A stretch of 37,679 nucleotides of DNA from a bacterium (GCA_018675685.1 JABGXP010000020.1:1-37679), one strand, 5' to 3'. Counted from the stretch's first letter, positions 23,456 through 31,408 are shown. The notes: generated from the letters alone by a model not told the origin. Numbers and translations are program-made.

Positions 23456-24391
23456 ATGACTAAGCTTCCAAGTGAATTTGTAAAAACTGCAAAAATTTGT
23501 GGAATCGAGCACGCACTTAATAATAAGGGCCATTTTCATGTAGAAAAAAATAGCATTATTTCAGAGCAAATGCCGAAAGGAGTTGTTGCTGTCACCAGGG
23601 AGACCAATAACGGTGTTGTGGCTGAGATTGTAGTTGGAAAAGGTGTGAAAATTAAAGAACCACTCTTTTTCTGTTTTGGGCTCAAGGGAACGAATGAAAA
23701 TCAAATGATAGAAACTAAGCTGACCTTAGAGGAGGGCGCTGAGGTGGAAATTCTAGCGCATTGCAGCTTCCCAAATGCTAGCAAATCCTCCCATAAGATG
23801 AAGGCGGGATATGAAATTGGAAAAAATGCAAAACTAATCTACAAAGAACATCATTATCATGGAAAAGTTTCTGGGATTTTAGTGATGCCAAAACTGAAAG
23901 TTAATATAGATGAAGGTGGGGTGTTTTTGAGTGATTTTGTGCTTTCAAAGGGTTCTGTTGGGCAAGTAGGGATTGAAGTGGAGGTTATTTTAGCAAAAAA
24001 TGCAAAAAGCGAAATCAGCAGTAAGGTTTTTGGAAAAAGCGAAAAAGATATAATCTCAATTATTGACAAAGTAACACTAGAAGGTGAGAATAGTAAAAGT
24101 TTGGTCACGATGCGAGCAGCCGCAAAGGATGGAGGGAGAGTTTTCATGCAAGGTGAGACATATGCCTCTGGTGCAAATTCAATCGGGCACATTGATTGTC
24201 AGGAAATTGTTTCCGGAGAGGGGTCTGTGGCAAAAGCAGTTCCGATCGTTGAAGTTTCAAATGACAAAGCCAGAGTGACGCATGAGGCTTCTGTTGGAAA
24301 GATTAATCAAAAAGAGCTGGAAACATTGATGACGCGAGGAATGGATGAGGAGGAGGCAACTGAGCTCATCATTGAGGCGATGATGCGTTAG
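23456..24391 (+). CDS. Short SufB/SufD-family Fe-S scaffold protein
   Basis: 311 residues, well below the roughly 420-490 of SufD/SufB, so it is mainly the right-handed beta-helix core plus the conserved C-terminal part (GHIDCQEIV, ARVTHEASVGKI, TRGMDEEEATELIIEAM). The His in THEAS and the Cys in IDCQE are conserved-looking positions that could serve as cluster or assembly ligands. As the only SufB/D homologue here, it probably forms a homodimer with SufC in place of a SufB-SufD heterodimer, as in other minimal SufBC systems (inference). Many proteins in this window need Fe-S clusters (LutA/LutB-like). The start has no ribosome-binding site. Confidence 0.88.
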   Translation: MTKLPSEFVKTAKICGIEHALNNKGHFHVEKNSIISEQMPKGVVAVTRETNNGVVAEIVVGKGVKIKEPLFFCFGLKGTNENQMIETKLTLEEGAEVEILAHCSFPNASKSSHKMKAGYEIGKNAKLIYKEHHYHGKVSGILVMPKLKVNIDEGGVFLSDFVLSKGSVGQVGIEVEVILAKNAKSEISSKVFGKSEKDIISIIDKVTLEGENSKSLVTMRAAAKDGGRVFMQGETYASGANSIGHIDCQEIVSGEGSVAKAVPIVEVSNDKARVTHEASVGKINQKELETLMTRGMDEEEATELIIEAMMR

Positions 24392-24446
24392 TGTTTAGTA
24401 TGACAATGGTATATTCATATAAATAATAAGTTAAAGAATAAATAAA

Positions 24447-24659
24447 ATGAGTGAAAAAAAGTTTGAGCTTTCAGTTAACTCTAATATTATGGAAGTGATC
24501 GCTAACTATCCTAAGGCTGCAGAAATTTTTGCAAAGAACGGACTGCCTTGCGTAGGTTGTGCGGCAGCAAGATTTGAAAGCATTTCTGACATAGTTGGTG
24601 AGTTTGGAATTGATGGAGAGGCATTAATCAAAGAGATCAAAGGGAGTGATTCGAAATAA
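24447..24659 (+). CDS. DUF1858 / hybrid-cluster-protein-associated redox disulfide domain protein
   Basis: 70 residues. A helical domain with the signature NSNIMEVIANYPKAAEIF followed by NGLPCVGCAAARFE, where Cys35 and Cys38 form the CxxC redox pair. The same small domain occurs alone beside hybrid-cluster proteins and at the N-terminus of ScdA/RIC-type di-iron repair proteins, so a thiol/disulfide or metal-related role in Fe-S or nitrosative stress repair is plausible. It lies directly after the suf genes (55-nt gap), which supports a link to Fe-S biogenesis. A possible separate promoter (ATGACA, 16 nt, AATAAT) lies just upstream. No Shine-Dalgarno. Confidence 0.8.
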   Translation: MSEKKFELSVNSNIMEVIANYPKAAEIFAKNGLPCVGCAAARFESISDIVGEFGIDGEALIKEIKGSDSK

Positions 24660-24758
24660 ATAAACAATAGTTTTGGACAAAAAGGGGAAAAATTCCGAGT
24701 TAAAAAACGGGGGAGTTAGTTTTCTTATAAACTTTGTCTTAAGTAACAAAGAATTTTT

Positions 24759-26402
24759 ATGATATCAAGGTTAAAAGAAAAAATTATATACGGCGAGAAA
24801 TCATCAAAATCAATTACGCGTAGCGCAATGTTGATTGCGACGATGGGAATTGCAAGCAGGATCCTGGGACTGTTTAGGGATAGAATGCTTGCTGGTAAAT
24901 TCGGTGCCGGAGATACTCTGGATATATATTATGCAGCGTTTAAGATCCCAGATCTAATCTATGGTTTGTTGGTTTTAGGCGCACTTTCAGCAGCTTTTGT
25001 TCCAGTCTTCACCTCTCTTATTTCGCAAGAAAGGAAAAAAGAAGCTTGGAGACTTGCAAGAACAATGCTTTCTTTTGGGATTCTTCTTTTATCTGTTGTT
25101 TCAGTGCTACTTTTTCTTTTTGCTCCGATTCTAGTGAAATTGATTGTTTTCGGGTATGATGCTCAAAAACAAGCAGAAATCGTCGAGTTAACTAGAATAA
25201 TGTTGCTTTCCCCTATTATTCTGGGAATGTCTGGTATCATAGGCGGAATTCTCAATTCATTTAAAAAATTCTTTTTCTATTCCTTGGCCCCAATTTTCTA
25301 TAATGTAGGAATTATTATTGGGGTTCTTTTTCTAACAGAACCTTTTGGAGTAAGAGGCTTAGCTTATGGTGTGATCTTGGGAGCAACTATGCATCTTGTG
25401 GTTCAAATTCCAGAAGTAGTCCGTTGTGGTTTGCGTTTTATTCCACTCTTTGATTATAAAAGCAAACAGCTTTATCGAGTTTTAATGCTGATGATTCCAC
25501 GAGTAATGGGAATCGCGATGACCCAAATCAATCTCTTGGTTGTGACAATTTTAGCTTCAACGCTAGAGCCTGGAAGCCTGGCAATTTTCAACTTTGCTAA
25601 TAATCTCCAAAGCGTGCCACTGGGAGTCTTTGGTATTTCTTTTGCGATCGCTTCATTTCCAGCACTTTCAGGGCTTTGGGCGCAAAACAAAAAAGAGGAG
25701 TTTATTTCAAAATTTACTGGAACATTCAGAAAGATTTTATTTTTTATTGTGCCATGTTCAGCGATGATTTATGTTCTGAGGGCTCAAATTGTGCGAGTTG
25801 TGTTGGGTGCAGGTGTTTTTAATTGGGACGATACGACTCTTACTTTAAGCGCACTTGGAATTTTTGTGATGTCGCTTTGGGCACAAAGCACAATTCCACT
25901 TCTAGCTCGAACATTTTATGCAATCCATAATACCAAAACACCATTTTTCATTGCACTTTTCTCCGAAGTCGTTAATGTCGGGCTGGCACTGTTTTTAATT
26001 CGAGATTTCGGAATTCTCGGTTTAGTAGCAGCATTCTCAATTTCTGCAAGCGTTAATGCAGCACTTTTATTTGTAATGTTGCACAACCGAATTGGAAAAT
26101 TCAAAAAAGGGAGAATAGCCACTTTTGCCCTGAAGATGTTTATTGCAACATCAGCTATGATGATCGTTTCACAAATAATCAAACATTCAATTAGTGATGA
26201 TCCTTTCGGGAGCGCGAGAACATTTCTTGGTGTATTCACCCAGTTAATAACAACATTGCTTGGAGGTGGAATCACCTTTGTTGTTATAGGAAGAATTTTG
26301 AAAATAGAAGAGTTAAGTCACTTTATCGTAGTTTTGAAAAATAAATTATTATCCAAAAGACCACTTGCTGAGAATGAAAGAAATGAAGTAGGTGGGATAT
26401 AA
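24759..26402 (+). CDS. murJ: Lipid II flippase MurJ (MviN)
   Basis: 547 residues with about 14 membrane helices. The N-terminal family signature is TMGIASRILGLFRDRMLAGKFG followed by DTLDIYYAAFKIPDLIYGLL, and ALSAAFVPVF gives the central cation-lined cavity helices; conserved arginines are in SRxxGLxRD. It transports lipid-linked peptidoglycan precursor across the cytoplasmic membrane. It belongs to the same MOP superfamily as the Wzx-like protein at 10.9-12.2 kb, but the motifs assign it clearly to MurJ. A 99-nt gap precedes it, with TATAAA at 24726 and a small hairpin CTTTGT/ACAAAG (24732-24751) just before the start. A bidirectional terminator follows. Confidence 0.94.
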   Translation: MISRLKEKIIYGEKSSKSITRSAMLIATMGIASRILGLFRDRMLAGKFGAGDTLDIYYAAFKIPDLIYGLLVLGALSAAFVPVFTSLISQERKKEAWRLARTMLSFGILLLSVVSVLLFLFAPILVKLIVFGYDAQKQAEIVELTRIMLLSPIILGMSGIIGGILNSFKKFFFYSLAPIFYNVGIIIGVLFLTEPFGVRGLAYGVILGATMHLVVQIPEVVRCGLRFIPLFDYKSKQLYRVLMLMIPRVMGIAMTQINLLVVTILASTLEPGSLAIFNFANNLQSVPLGVFGISFAIASFPALSGLWAQNKKEEFISKFTGTFRKILFFIVPCSAMIYVLRAQIVRVVLGAGVFNWDDTTLTLSALGIFVMSLWAQSTIPLLARTFYAIHNTKTPFFIALFSEVVNVGLALFLIRDFGILGLVAAFSISASVNAALLFVMLHNRIGKFKKGRIATFALKMFIATSAMMIVSQIIKHSISDDPFGSARTFLGVFTQLITTLLGGGITFVVIGRILKIEELSHFIVVLKNKLLSKRPLAENERNEVGGI

Positions 26403-26430
26403 GTAGCGAGAAAATTTTTTACTAAAAAGA

Positions 26431-26470
26431 AAACAAGGTAATTCTCAGTTTGAGAACTACCTTGTTTTTT
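26431..26470. terminator. Bidirectional terminator between murJ and the small basic protein gene
   Basis: AACAAGGTA-A-TTCTCA pairs with TGAGAA-C-TACCTTGTT around a 3-nt loop, one internal mismatch. On the plus strand six Ts follow; on the minus strand TTTTCTTTTT follows, serving the convergent 26493-26654 gene. Confidence 0.85.
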
Positions 26471-26492
26471 GACATTTCGTCAGAATCATTTT

Positions 26493-26654
26493 CTACCAAA
26501 ATTTAAATCTCCTTTTTGGCGTCGAACCTTTTTTAGATCTTGCCTTTCGGGTGGCAACATTTTTTGGAGTAGCCTTTTTGCGTCCTTTGGTTTTAATTCC
26601 AGCACGCCTTCCTTTGTTTTTCTTTCCTGGTAATTTTCCTCCAGGTTCTGCCAT
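26493..26654 (-). CDS. 53-residue highly basic protein
   Basis: 53 residues, about 40 per cent Lys+Arg, with one Glu and no Asp: MAEPGGKLPGKKNKGRRAG at the start, then GIKTKGRKKATPK, KARSKKGSTPKRR and a terminal RFKFW. The ATG at 26654 is preceded by GGAGGTGAT, an extended perfect match to the anti-Shine-Dalgarno, 2 nt before ATG by its 3' end. It has its own promoter (26712-26740) and shares the bidirectional terminator. The composition suggests an RNA- or DNA-binding protein, for example a small ribosome-associated or nucleoid protein; not recognised as a known family. An overlapping frame (26486-26695) could encode 69 residues from a GTG but lacks a ribosome-binding site. Confidence 0.6.
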   Translation of the reverse strand: MAEPGGKLPGKKNKGRRAGIKTKGRKKATPKNVATRKARSKKGSTPKRRFKFW

Positions 26655-26711
26655 AGATCACCTCCAGAGTTATGATTATTGGAAAAGTGAAGCACGAAAA
26701 CAACTAATATG

Positions 26712-26740
26712 AGAATATCAAAAAATTTTAAAAATGTCTA
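26712..26740 (-). promoter_or_regulatory. Putative promoter of the small basic protein
   Basis: Minus strand TAGACA (26735-26740), 17-nt spacer, TATTCT (26712-26717), about 60 nt upstream of the ATG. Confidence 0.45.
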
Positions 26741-26772
26741 CAATGTCTATCTTGAAGTAAAAAATTGATTTT

Positions 26773-27264
26773 CTAAAAATAAATAATTTCGGCATTATTT
26801 GTTTTTGTTTCATAGACCGCCACTGAAGGAGAATTTTTTTTGGGGGAGCCAGCTGATCCAGGGTTTACATGTAAAGTATTTTTGACCTCCCTTATCAACG
26901 CGATGTGCGTATGTCCAGAGAAAACCGCATCATATTCTCCAGAGTCGATAAGCGATTCAAGCAACGGCTTTGAAACTCCATGATAGATAGCAAGGCTTCT
27001 TCCAGCCAAGTTCTTTTCAACGCACTGACCTTCAAAAGAAACCTTTCCACCAGGATCACTCGCCAGTTTCGAAAAAGCTCTATCAATATTTCCAAACGCA
27101 GAAATAATATTGCAGTTTAGTTTTTCACAATAATCAAGCATGAAAAGGGAAGACCAGTCGCCACAATGCAAAACAATTTCAACTTTTTGCTCATTGAAGA
27201 TAGAGATTGCTTTTTTGAAGCCCTCAACGTTATCATGAGTGTCAGAGATAATTCCGATTTTCAT
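26773..27264 (-). CDS. YfcE/MJ0936-type metallophosphoesterase
   Basis: 163 residues, the full length of this small calcineurin-like family. Metal-ligand motifs in order: Asp8-x-His10 (ISDTHDN), HCGDW at about 33-37, FGNID, YHGV and GHTH near 117-120, followed by HVNPGSAGSPK. These enzymes hydrolyse phosphodiesters such as cyclic nucleotides or phosphomonoesters in the cytosol; the natural substrate is unknown. It is the last gene of a minus-strand operon with a 93-residue membrane protein (5-nt gap) and an ABC-F ATPase. No clear terminator follows. Confidence 0.9.
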   Translation of the reverse strand: MKIGIISDTHDNVEGFKKAISIFNEQKVEIVLHCGDWSSLFMLDYCEKLNCNIISAFGNIDRAFSKLASDPGGKVSFEGQCVEKNLAGRSLAIYHGVSKPLLESLIDSGEYDAVFSGHTHIALIREVKNTLHVNPGSAGSPKKNSPSVAVYETKTNNAEIIYF

Positions 27265-27269
27265 TAAAT

Positions 27270-27551
27270 TTAGAATCGTTTATTTCTACTAAGTAAGATT
27301 TCAAGTTTGCTACCGATGAAATACAGAGTTCCAGTGTTGCAGATTATGTATAGGGGATAGAAAAATAGAAGCGTAGTATCTAGAGAAAATTGTTTGAAGA
27401 TAAGCATCCAAGGCAGAAAAGACTTCATCAGAAAATAATGCCCTATTGAAGTAAGACTCTCTTCGTTTAAAAAGAGAATTTGTCCAGTCGCAAGAACTGT
27501 TAAGATGAGATAGATTCTCACTATGTCAATTCCTAGTTTTGAGCGCTTCAT
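27270..27551 (-). CDS. Small hydrophobic membrane protein
   Basis: 93 residues; family not recognised. Two to three hydrophobic segments lie at about 10-28, 39-52 and 58-80 (VRIYLILTVLATGQILFL; TLLFFYPLYIICNTGTLYFI), with a basic N-terminus (MKRSKLG) and basic C-terminus (SRNKRF). It sits between the ABC-F gene (17-nt gap) and the phosphoesterase gene (5-nt gap), so it is almost certainly co-transcribed with both. Function unknown. Confidence 0.65.
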   Translation of the reverse strand: MKRSKLGIDIVRIYLILTVLATGQILFLNEESLTSIGHYFLMKSFLPWMLIFKQFSLDTTLLFFYPLYIICNTGTLYFIGSKLEILLSRNKRF

Positions 27552-27568
27552 TATTTTTTGAATAGTTT

Positions 27569-29263
27569 TTATTTTTTTGCAGAATATTCTTTGGAAGCCG
27601 CAACTTGTGCGATAGACCTGGGAGTACTTTTTTCTGTTGGGATTACTTCTTCAGTTTTATGAACCCCCTCTTTCGAAAGCGTTAGTTCACGTCCTAGCCC
27701 GATATCATCGATGAAGTCTCTGTCATGTGAAATTACTAAAATTGTGCCTTCATAGTCTTTTAGAGTGTTTGTTAGTTGAGTGATCCCATTTAAATCAAGA
27801 TTGTTATTTGGTTCATCTAAAATCAAGAGGTCAGGAGCAATGTCAGTTGCCAAAAGACAAGCAAATGCTGCTCGAACTCTTTCTCCGCCACTTAGATTTT
27901 TAACCTTCTTGTGAATATCATTGTCATAGAAAAGGAATCTTCCCAATTGAACTCGCAAATCATCGTCAGTTTGATCTCCTGGAGCATAGCTAATAATATT
28001 TTGGAGAATGGTTCGATCGTTTTTTAAAAGAGTGATATTTTGATCGATAATCCCAATTCTAGTTGCACAGCTGTCAATTTTGCCCACAACTGGATCAATT
28101 TCTTTGGTGAGTAGTTTAATTAAAGTACTTTTCCCAGAACCATTTTTTCCTGCAACATGCCATCGATCGCGATCAGTTATTTTGAAAGTTAGTTTTTTCT
28201 TCCAAAGATTATCACCATTTTCAAATTGATAATTAATAGTTTGTGCGTTAACAATGTCTCCACCTTTTGCAACTTGTGAGGGTTGGAGTTCGATGTGCAT
28301 CATCCCTTCAGCAATCACCATTGCTCGTGTTCTGATTAGCTCATCTCTTGCTCGATCAACACACTTAGCATGAACTTTTTTAAGGCGTTTAAAGGTCTCT
28401 TCAGCACGCATTTTTCGGCGGTTTATTATTGCCTTTGAAAAATTCCTTGCCTTTGCTTTTGCTGCTCCAATTTTAGAATTCTTACGATGTGCATCAAGAG
28501 TTGACTCTTGTTTCTTTATTGATTTTTTATAAGTCCTTTCAGCAAATCTAAAGGCGGTCATCTTTGCTTTTTTCTCTTTATCTCTTTGATCTCGATAGAA
28601 ATCGAAATTACCTCCATAAAGTTCGGCCTTATTTTTTCTAATTTCGATTATTTCCTCCATCAATCGTAGCAGTTGCCTGTCATGACTTATTATTAAAAGT
28701 TTCCCTGGGTATTCTTTGATGAAACCATAGAGAAATTCCCTAGATTCCGCATCAAGATGATTAGTCGGCTCATCCATCAGAGCTAAATCAGGTTTTTTTG
28801 TTAGTAGAGAAGTGAAGAATAATTTAGAGGTTTCCCCTCCACTCAATGAAGAAATTCTGCGATCAAAGTCCAAATGACCTAAATCCGCTTTTTCGAGTAA
28901 TTTCTGTGTGTCATTTTTAATTTCCCAATCATCATCTAGCGTTAGCAGGTCTTTATTTGTTCCAACGCCCTCCATCACCTTTTCCAAGGCTCTAAGTTTC
29001 GCAGTTACACCTAAAATATCGCTGACTGTTTCATTAGCGAAAGGTGCAAAGTTTTGAGGAAGCTCCAAAAAGTTACCATCTTTATTGACAGTGCCTTTCT
29101 GTGGGTGAATGTCTCCTAGGATGATTTTTAAAAGAGTTGATTTTCCAGTTCCATTTTCTCCAACTAGGCCAGTCCGATTTTTTTTAATTGAAAAATTTAA
29201 ACCAGAGAAAAGAATTTCACCACTGCGGTGTTTATAAGAGAGATCTTTTATTGTTAGTAACAC
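27569..29263 (-). CDS. ABC-F family ATPase (ribosome-associated translation factor type)
   Basis: 564 residues with two ABC ATPase domains in one chain and no membrane segment. Domain 1 has Walker A GENGTGKST at about 35-43, signature LSGGETSK and LMDEPTNHLD. A charged linker with KKAKMTAFRFAERTYKKSIK follows, then domain 2 with GKNGSGKST, LSGGERVR and LILDEPNNNLD. ABC-F proteins act on the ribosomal E site to relieve stalls, set translation state or protect against antibiotics; which subtype cannot be fixed by eye. The start is GTG at 29263 (no ATG is available), about 38 nt from the predicted transcription start. It is first in an operon of three. Confidence 0.9.
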   Translation of the reverse strand: MLLTIKDLSYKHRSGEILFSGLNFSIKKNRTGLVGENGTGKSTLLKIILGDIHPQKGTVNKDGNFLELPQNFAPFANETVSDILGVTAKLRALEKVMEGVGTNKDLLTLDDDWEIKNDTQKLLEKADLGHLDFDRRISSLSGGETSKLFFTSLLTKKPDLALMDEPTNHLDAESREFLYGFIKEYPGKLLIISHDRQLLRLMEEIIEIRKNKAELYGGNFDFYRDQRDKEKKAKMTAFRFAERTYKKSIKKQESTLDAHRKNSKIGAAKAKARNFSKAIINRRKMRAEETFKRLKKVHAKCVDRARDELIRTRAMVIAEGMMHIELQPSQVAKGGDIVNAQTINYQFENGDNLWKKKLTFKITDRDRWHVAGKNGSGKSTLIKLLTKEIDPVVGKIDSCATRIGIIDQNITLLKNDRTILQNIISYAPGDQTDDDLRVQLGRFLFYDNDIHKKVKNLSGGERVRAAFACLLATDIAPDLLILDEPNNNLDLNGITQLTNTLKDYEGTILVISHDRDFIDDIGLGRELTLSKEGVHKTEEVIPTEKSTPRSIAQVAASKEYSAKK

Positions 29264-29308
29264 AAACTTGATGATAATTATTTATTTCGAGAACAAACTC
29301 GTGACCTG

Positions 29309-29338
29309 ATTGTAGCAGGAAATTGCTTGTTTTGGCAA
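29309..29338 (-). promoter_or_regulatory. Promoter of the ABC-F operon
   Basis: Minus strand TTGCCA (29333-29338), 18-nt spacer, TACAAT (29309-29314). It begins right after the stop of the pentapeptide-repeat gene, with no terminator visible between. Confidence 0.6.
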
Positions 29339-29340
29339 CC

Positions 29341-29859
29341 TTATTCAATTTCGATATCAAATGCATTAAGTAGTGCAATGACCTCGGGAAAAGAAAATTT
29401 TGTTTTTTTGAGAAAATTTTTACCAGGATCAAAGTTGTATTTTGTCGACCCTCTAAAGGAAGTGTTTGTCATATTAGTATCATCAAACCTTGAACCCTCA
29501 AGATCTGAGCCTTTAAAGTTGCATCCCGAGAGGTCTGTGCCAAAAAAATCACAATTTTGGACTTGGGAGTCTTGAAAGGTTGTATCTGGGATTTTTATGT
29601 TGGAAAAAACTGATGTTGAAATCAAGCAATCCAAGAAACTAAAGCTAAACAAGAAGCGGCTACATTCCTCAAAATTGAGACCTAGGATTTTGCAATTTTG
29701 GAAAGTTGTATTTTGGAAGCGAGTACCAACTATTTTCGTGTTGGAGAAATTGCATTTTGAAAAAATGCAATCTATGAAAATTGCATTTGACAGGTCTTTT
29801 TCAGTAAAGTCTAGGTTTTTAAATGTTTGTGCTTCAAAATCTTGATTTGCAAATTTCAT
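29341..29859 (-). CDS. Pentapeptide-repeat protein
   Basis: 172 residues of nearly continuous A(D/N)LxF-like five-residue repeats (CIFSKCNFSNTKIVGTRFQN; NCDFFGTDLSGCNFKGSDLE), with Phe or Leu at the central position. They predict a right-handed quadrilateral beta-helix, about 25 repeats over residues 1-140. A short C-terminal helix (VIALLNAFDIEI) resembles the dimerisation tail of Qnr/MfpA-type DNA-mimic proteins that shield gyrase. Most family members have no known role, so topoisomerase protection is only a possibility. The start overlaps the stop of the DedA gene (ATGA), so the two are translationally coupled. Confidence 0.85.
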   Translation of the reverse strand: MKFANQDFEAQTFKNLDFTEKDLSNAIFIDCIFSKCNFSNTKIVGTRFQNTTFQNCKILGLNFEECSRFLFSFSFLDCLISTSVFSNIKIPDTTFQDSQVQNCDFFGTDLSGCNFKGSDLEGSRFDDTNMTNTSFRGSTKYNFDPGKNFLKKTKFSFPEVIALLNAFDIEIE

Positions 29860-30482
29860 TTTTTGAGTAGCTTATCTTGTTTTTTGTTGAATAAATTAAT
29901 AACCCTTTGGAGATCTTTCTTTTTCTTTAAATTGATGAAGGCAAAAACAAAAAATGCGAGAGAAAGAATTGCCCAACCAGCAAATTGGATATATTTTTCG
30001 ATTTCTTCTGCAAGTTCACCAAAGAAATAACCCAAAGCAACTAAGAACATACTCCAAACCAAGCCTCCAAGAATGGAGAATTGAAGAAATTTACCAAATT
30101 TCATCTTTGCTGAACCTGCTAGGATGAAAGTTACTAGGCACAAACCGGTCGACAATTTAACATAGAAAATAATTTTAGAGCCACTTTCTTCGAATTTATT
30201 TTCAAGGTAGCGGATTGTTGAAAGTTTAATCCCCAGTTTTTTACGGAATTTTTTTAGCACTGGTCTTCCGCCCAAGAAACCGACAAAATACCAAAAAATA
30301 TCACCTAAAACATCTCCAAAAACACTCAAAGTATAAACAACATACCAATCAAAGAATCCCAAAGAAGCCAAAAAGGCTGCGATGATTGTAGTGATTGGCC
30401 CTTCGGCAATCATGAGAAACAGCATTATTGGGTATCCCCAAACTTGAAGTTGTTGGATTAATTCCAAGATAGCAGGATTCAT
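29856..30482 (-). CDS. DedA family membrane protein (VTT domain)
   Basis: 208 residues from the ATG at 30482; the frame extends to a TTG at 30500, but the ATG is preferred. The DedA/VTT pattern is clear: the N-terminal loop MLFLMIAEGPITTIIAAFLAS with the functional acidic residue, then FGDVLGDIFWYFVGFLGGRP, and the second re-entrant region KLSTGLCLVTFILAGSAKM. C-terminal helices and a basic tail follow. DedA proteins help recycle or flip polyprenyl-phosphate or phospholipids; undecaprenyl-phosphate recycling would fit the glycan and MurJ genes nearby. It is upstream of, and overlaps by 4 nt, the pentapeptide-repeat gene. Confidence 0.88.
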   Translation of the reverse strand: MNPAILELIQQLQVWGYPIMLFLMIAEGPITTIIAAFLASLGFFDWYVVYTLSVFGDVLGDIFWYFVGFLGGRPVLKKFRKKLGIKLSTIRYLENKFEESGSKIIFYVKLSTGLCLVTFILAGSAKMKFGKFLQFSILGGLVWSMFLVALGYFFGELAEEIEKYIQFAGWAILSLAFFVFAFINLKKKKDLQRVINLFNKKQDKLLKK

Positions 30483-30607
30483 TGATTTTTTTGTTGTCAA
30501 TTCTAAATTGAATATCTTAAGTTTAGAATTTTTTCAAAAAATTTGCAATTTATGTTAAGATGAAATTAATTAAACTACTTTTGAGATAACTAATATAAAT
30601 AAAAAAT

Positions 30608-30973
30608 ATGGCAACAAAAAAGAAATCAAAAAAAATAAGCAGTATTATTGGAGACGTTTCCCCAATGAGAGATGTTTTTATGCAGTTTGTGGGAAGTTTT
30701 TTTGGTCATTTCATTGATCAATTGCAAGAGGACCTTACTGAGCGTATTGAGGAAGGTAAGGCTGAGCTAAAAGTGAAATGGGAACTGTTTTTGAAAAATA
30801 CAAGACAGGCATTTGTGGTCTTTTTTCTTTTAACACTAGGTGCAATATTCCTTTTTTTCGGTTTAGCAAATGTTTTAGATTATCTTTTCAAAATAAAGGG
30901 AGCAGGGTTTTTGCTTGTGGGGACAGTGATGACTTTTTTGGGACTTGTCATTGCGATTATAGTCAAAAAATAG
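30608..30973 (+). CDS. Phage-holin-III/YqjE-like two-helix membrane protein
   Basis: 121 residues. The basic N-terminus MATKKKSKKISS is followed by an amphipathic helical region at about 20-62 (QLQEDLTERIEEGKAELKVK) and two membrane helices at about 66-87 (AFVVFFLLTLGAIFLFFGLA) and 98-118 (GFLLVGTVMTFLGLVIAII). This layout matches the family annotated as holin superfamily III, which includes E. coli YqjE. The next gene encodes a DUF883/YqjD-like protein, reproducing the yqjD-yqjE pairing. The role is unknown, possibly envelope stress or ribosome tethering; lysis is unlikely as no phage genes are present. The start is preceded by AAATAAAAAAT and no Shine-Dalgarno. Confidence 0.7.
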   Translation: MATKKKSKKISSIIGDVSPMRDVFMQFVGSFFGHFIDQLQEDLTERIEEGKAELKVKWELFLKNTRQAFVVFFLLTLGAIFLFFGLANVLDYLFKIKGAGFLLVGTVMTFLGLVIAIIVKK

Positions 30974-31017
30974 TGGGACGTTTAATAATAAAAGTTTAAT
31001 AAAGATAAAATAAAAAA

Positions 31018-31341
31018 ATGGTCAAACAAAAACAGAGTAGCGAAGAGGAGTGTGGTGAAGATTTGAAATGTTGCGCAGATCAAGCTATGTCTCGTGCTAA
31101 GGATGAGTTAAAGAAAGTGAAAAAAAGCGCAGTCAAAATAAAAAAAAGAGCAAGTGACGAAGTGTCAAAATTAAAAGAAGATGTGGAGGAGGGTGTTGAA
31201 AAAGCAGAGGGTTATGTAAAAAAGAACCCCAAAAAAGCAACAGCAATTTCAGCTGGAGTTGGTGCGGCACTGGGAGCAAGCTTAGCAATGCTTTTTCGAA
31301 AAAAGAAAAAAAAGAAAGTTACGAAAAGAAAAAAGAAGTAG
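31018..31341 (+). CDS. DUF883/YqjD/ElaB-like membrane-anchored protein
   Basis: 107 residues. The N-terminal part has a cysteine-rich patch (EEECGEDLKCCADQ), followed by a long charged coiled helix (about 24-72). The family hallmark at the C-terminus is VKKNPKKATAISAGVGAALGASLAMLF, a glycine-rich membrane segment. It then ends in an exceptionally basic tail (RKKKKKKVTKRKKK). YqjD/ElaB proteins anchor to the inner membrane and bind ribosomes in stationary phase, which is established for E. coli and inferred here. It is 44 nt after the YqjE-like gene, with A-rich upstream sequence and no Shine-Dalgarno, and a terminator follows. Confidence 0.75.
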   Translation: MVKQKQSSEEECGEDLKCCADQAMSRAKDELKKVKKSAVKIKKRASDEVSKLKEDVEEGVEKAEGYVKKNPKKATAISAGVGAALGASLAMLFRKKKKKKVTKRKKK

Positions 31342-31371
31342 AGAATTCGAAAAGAGAAAATATTTCGTGCT

Positions 31372-31408
31372 AAAAAAGCCCTAGGGATAATATCCCCGAG
31401 GCTTTTTT
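31372..31408 (+). terminator. Terminator of the YqjE/YqjD-like pair
   Basis: AAAAAAGCC (31372-31380) pairs with GGCTTTTTT (31400-31408), with an inner GGGAT/ATCCC stem. The T-run is built into the 3' arm. Confidence 0.8.

Noticed and set aside
26486-26695. 69-residue frame from GTG at 26695
   Set aside because: It overlaps the 53-codon frame that has a perfect Shine-Dalgarno and ATG; the GTG has no ribosome-binding site. Kept as an alternative only.
30608-30973. Prophage holin
   Set aside because: No endolysin or other phage gene is nearby, and pairing with a YqjD-like gene fits the YqjE-type family.
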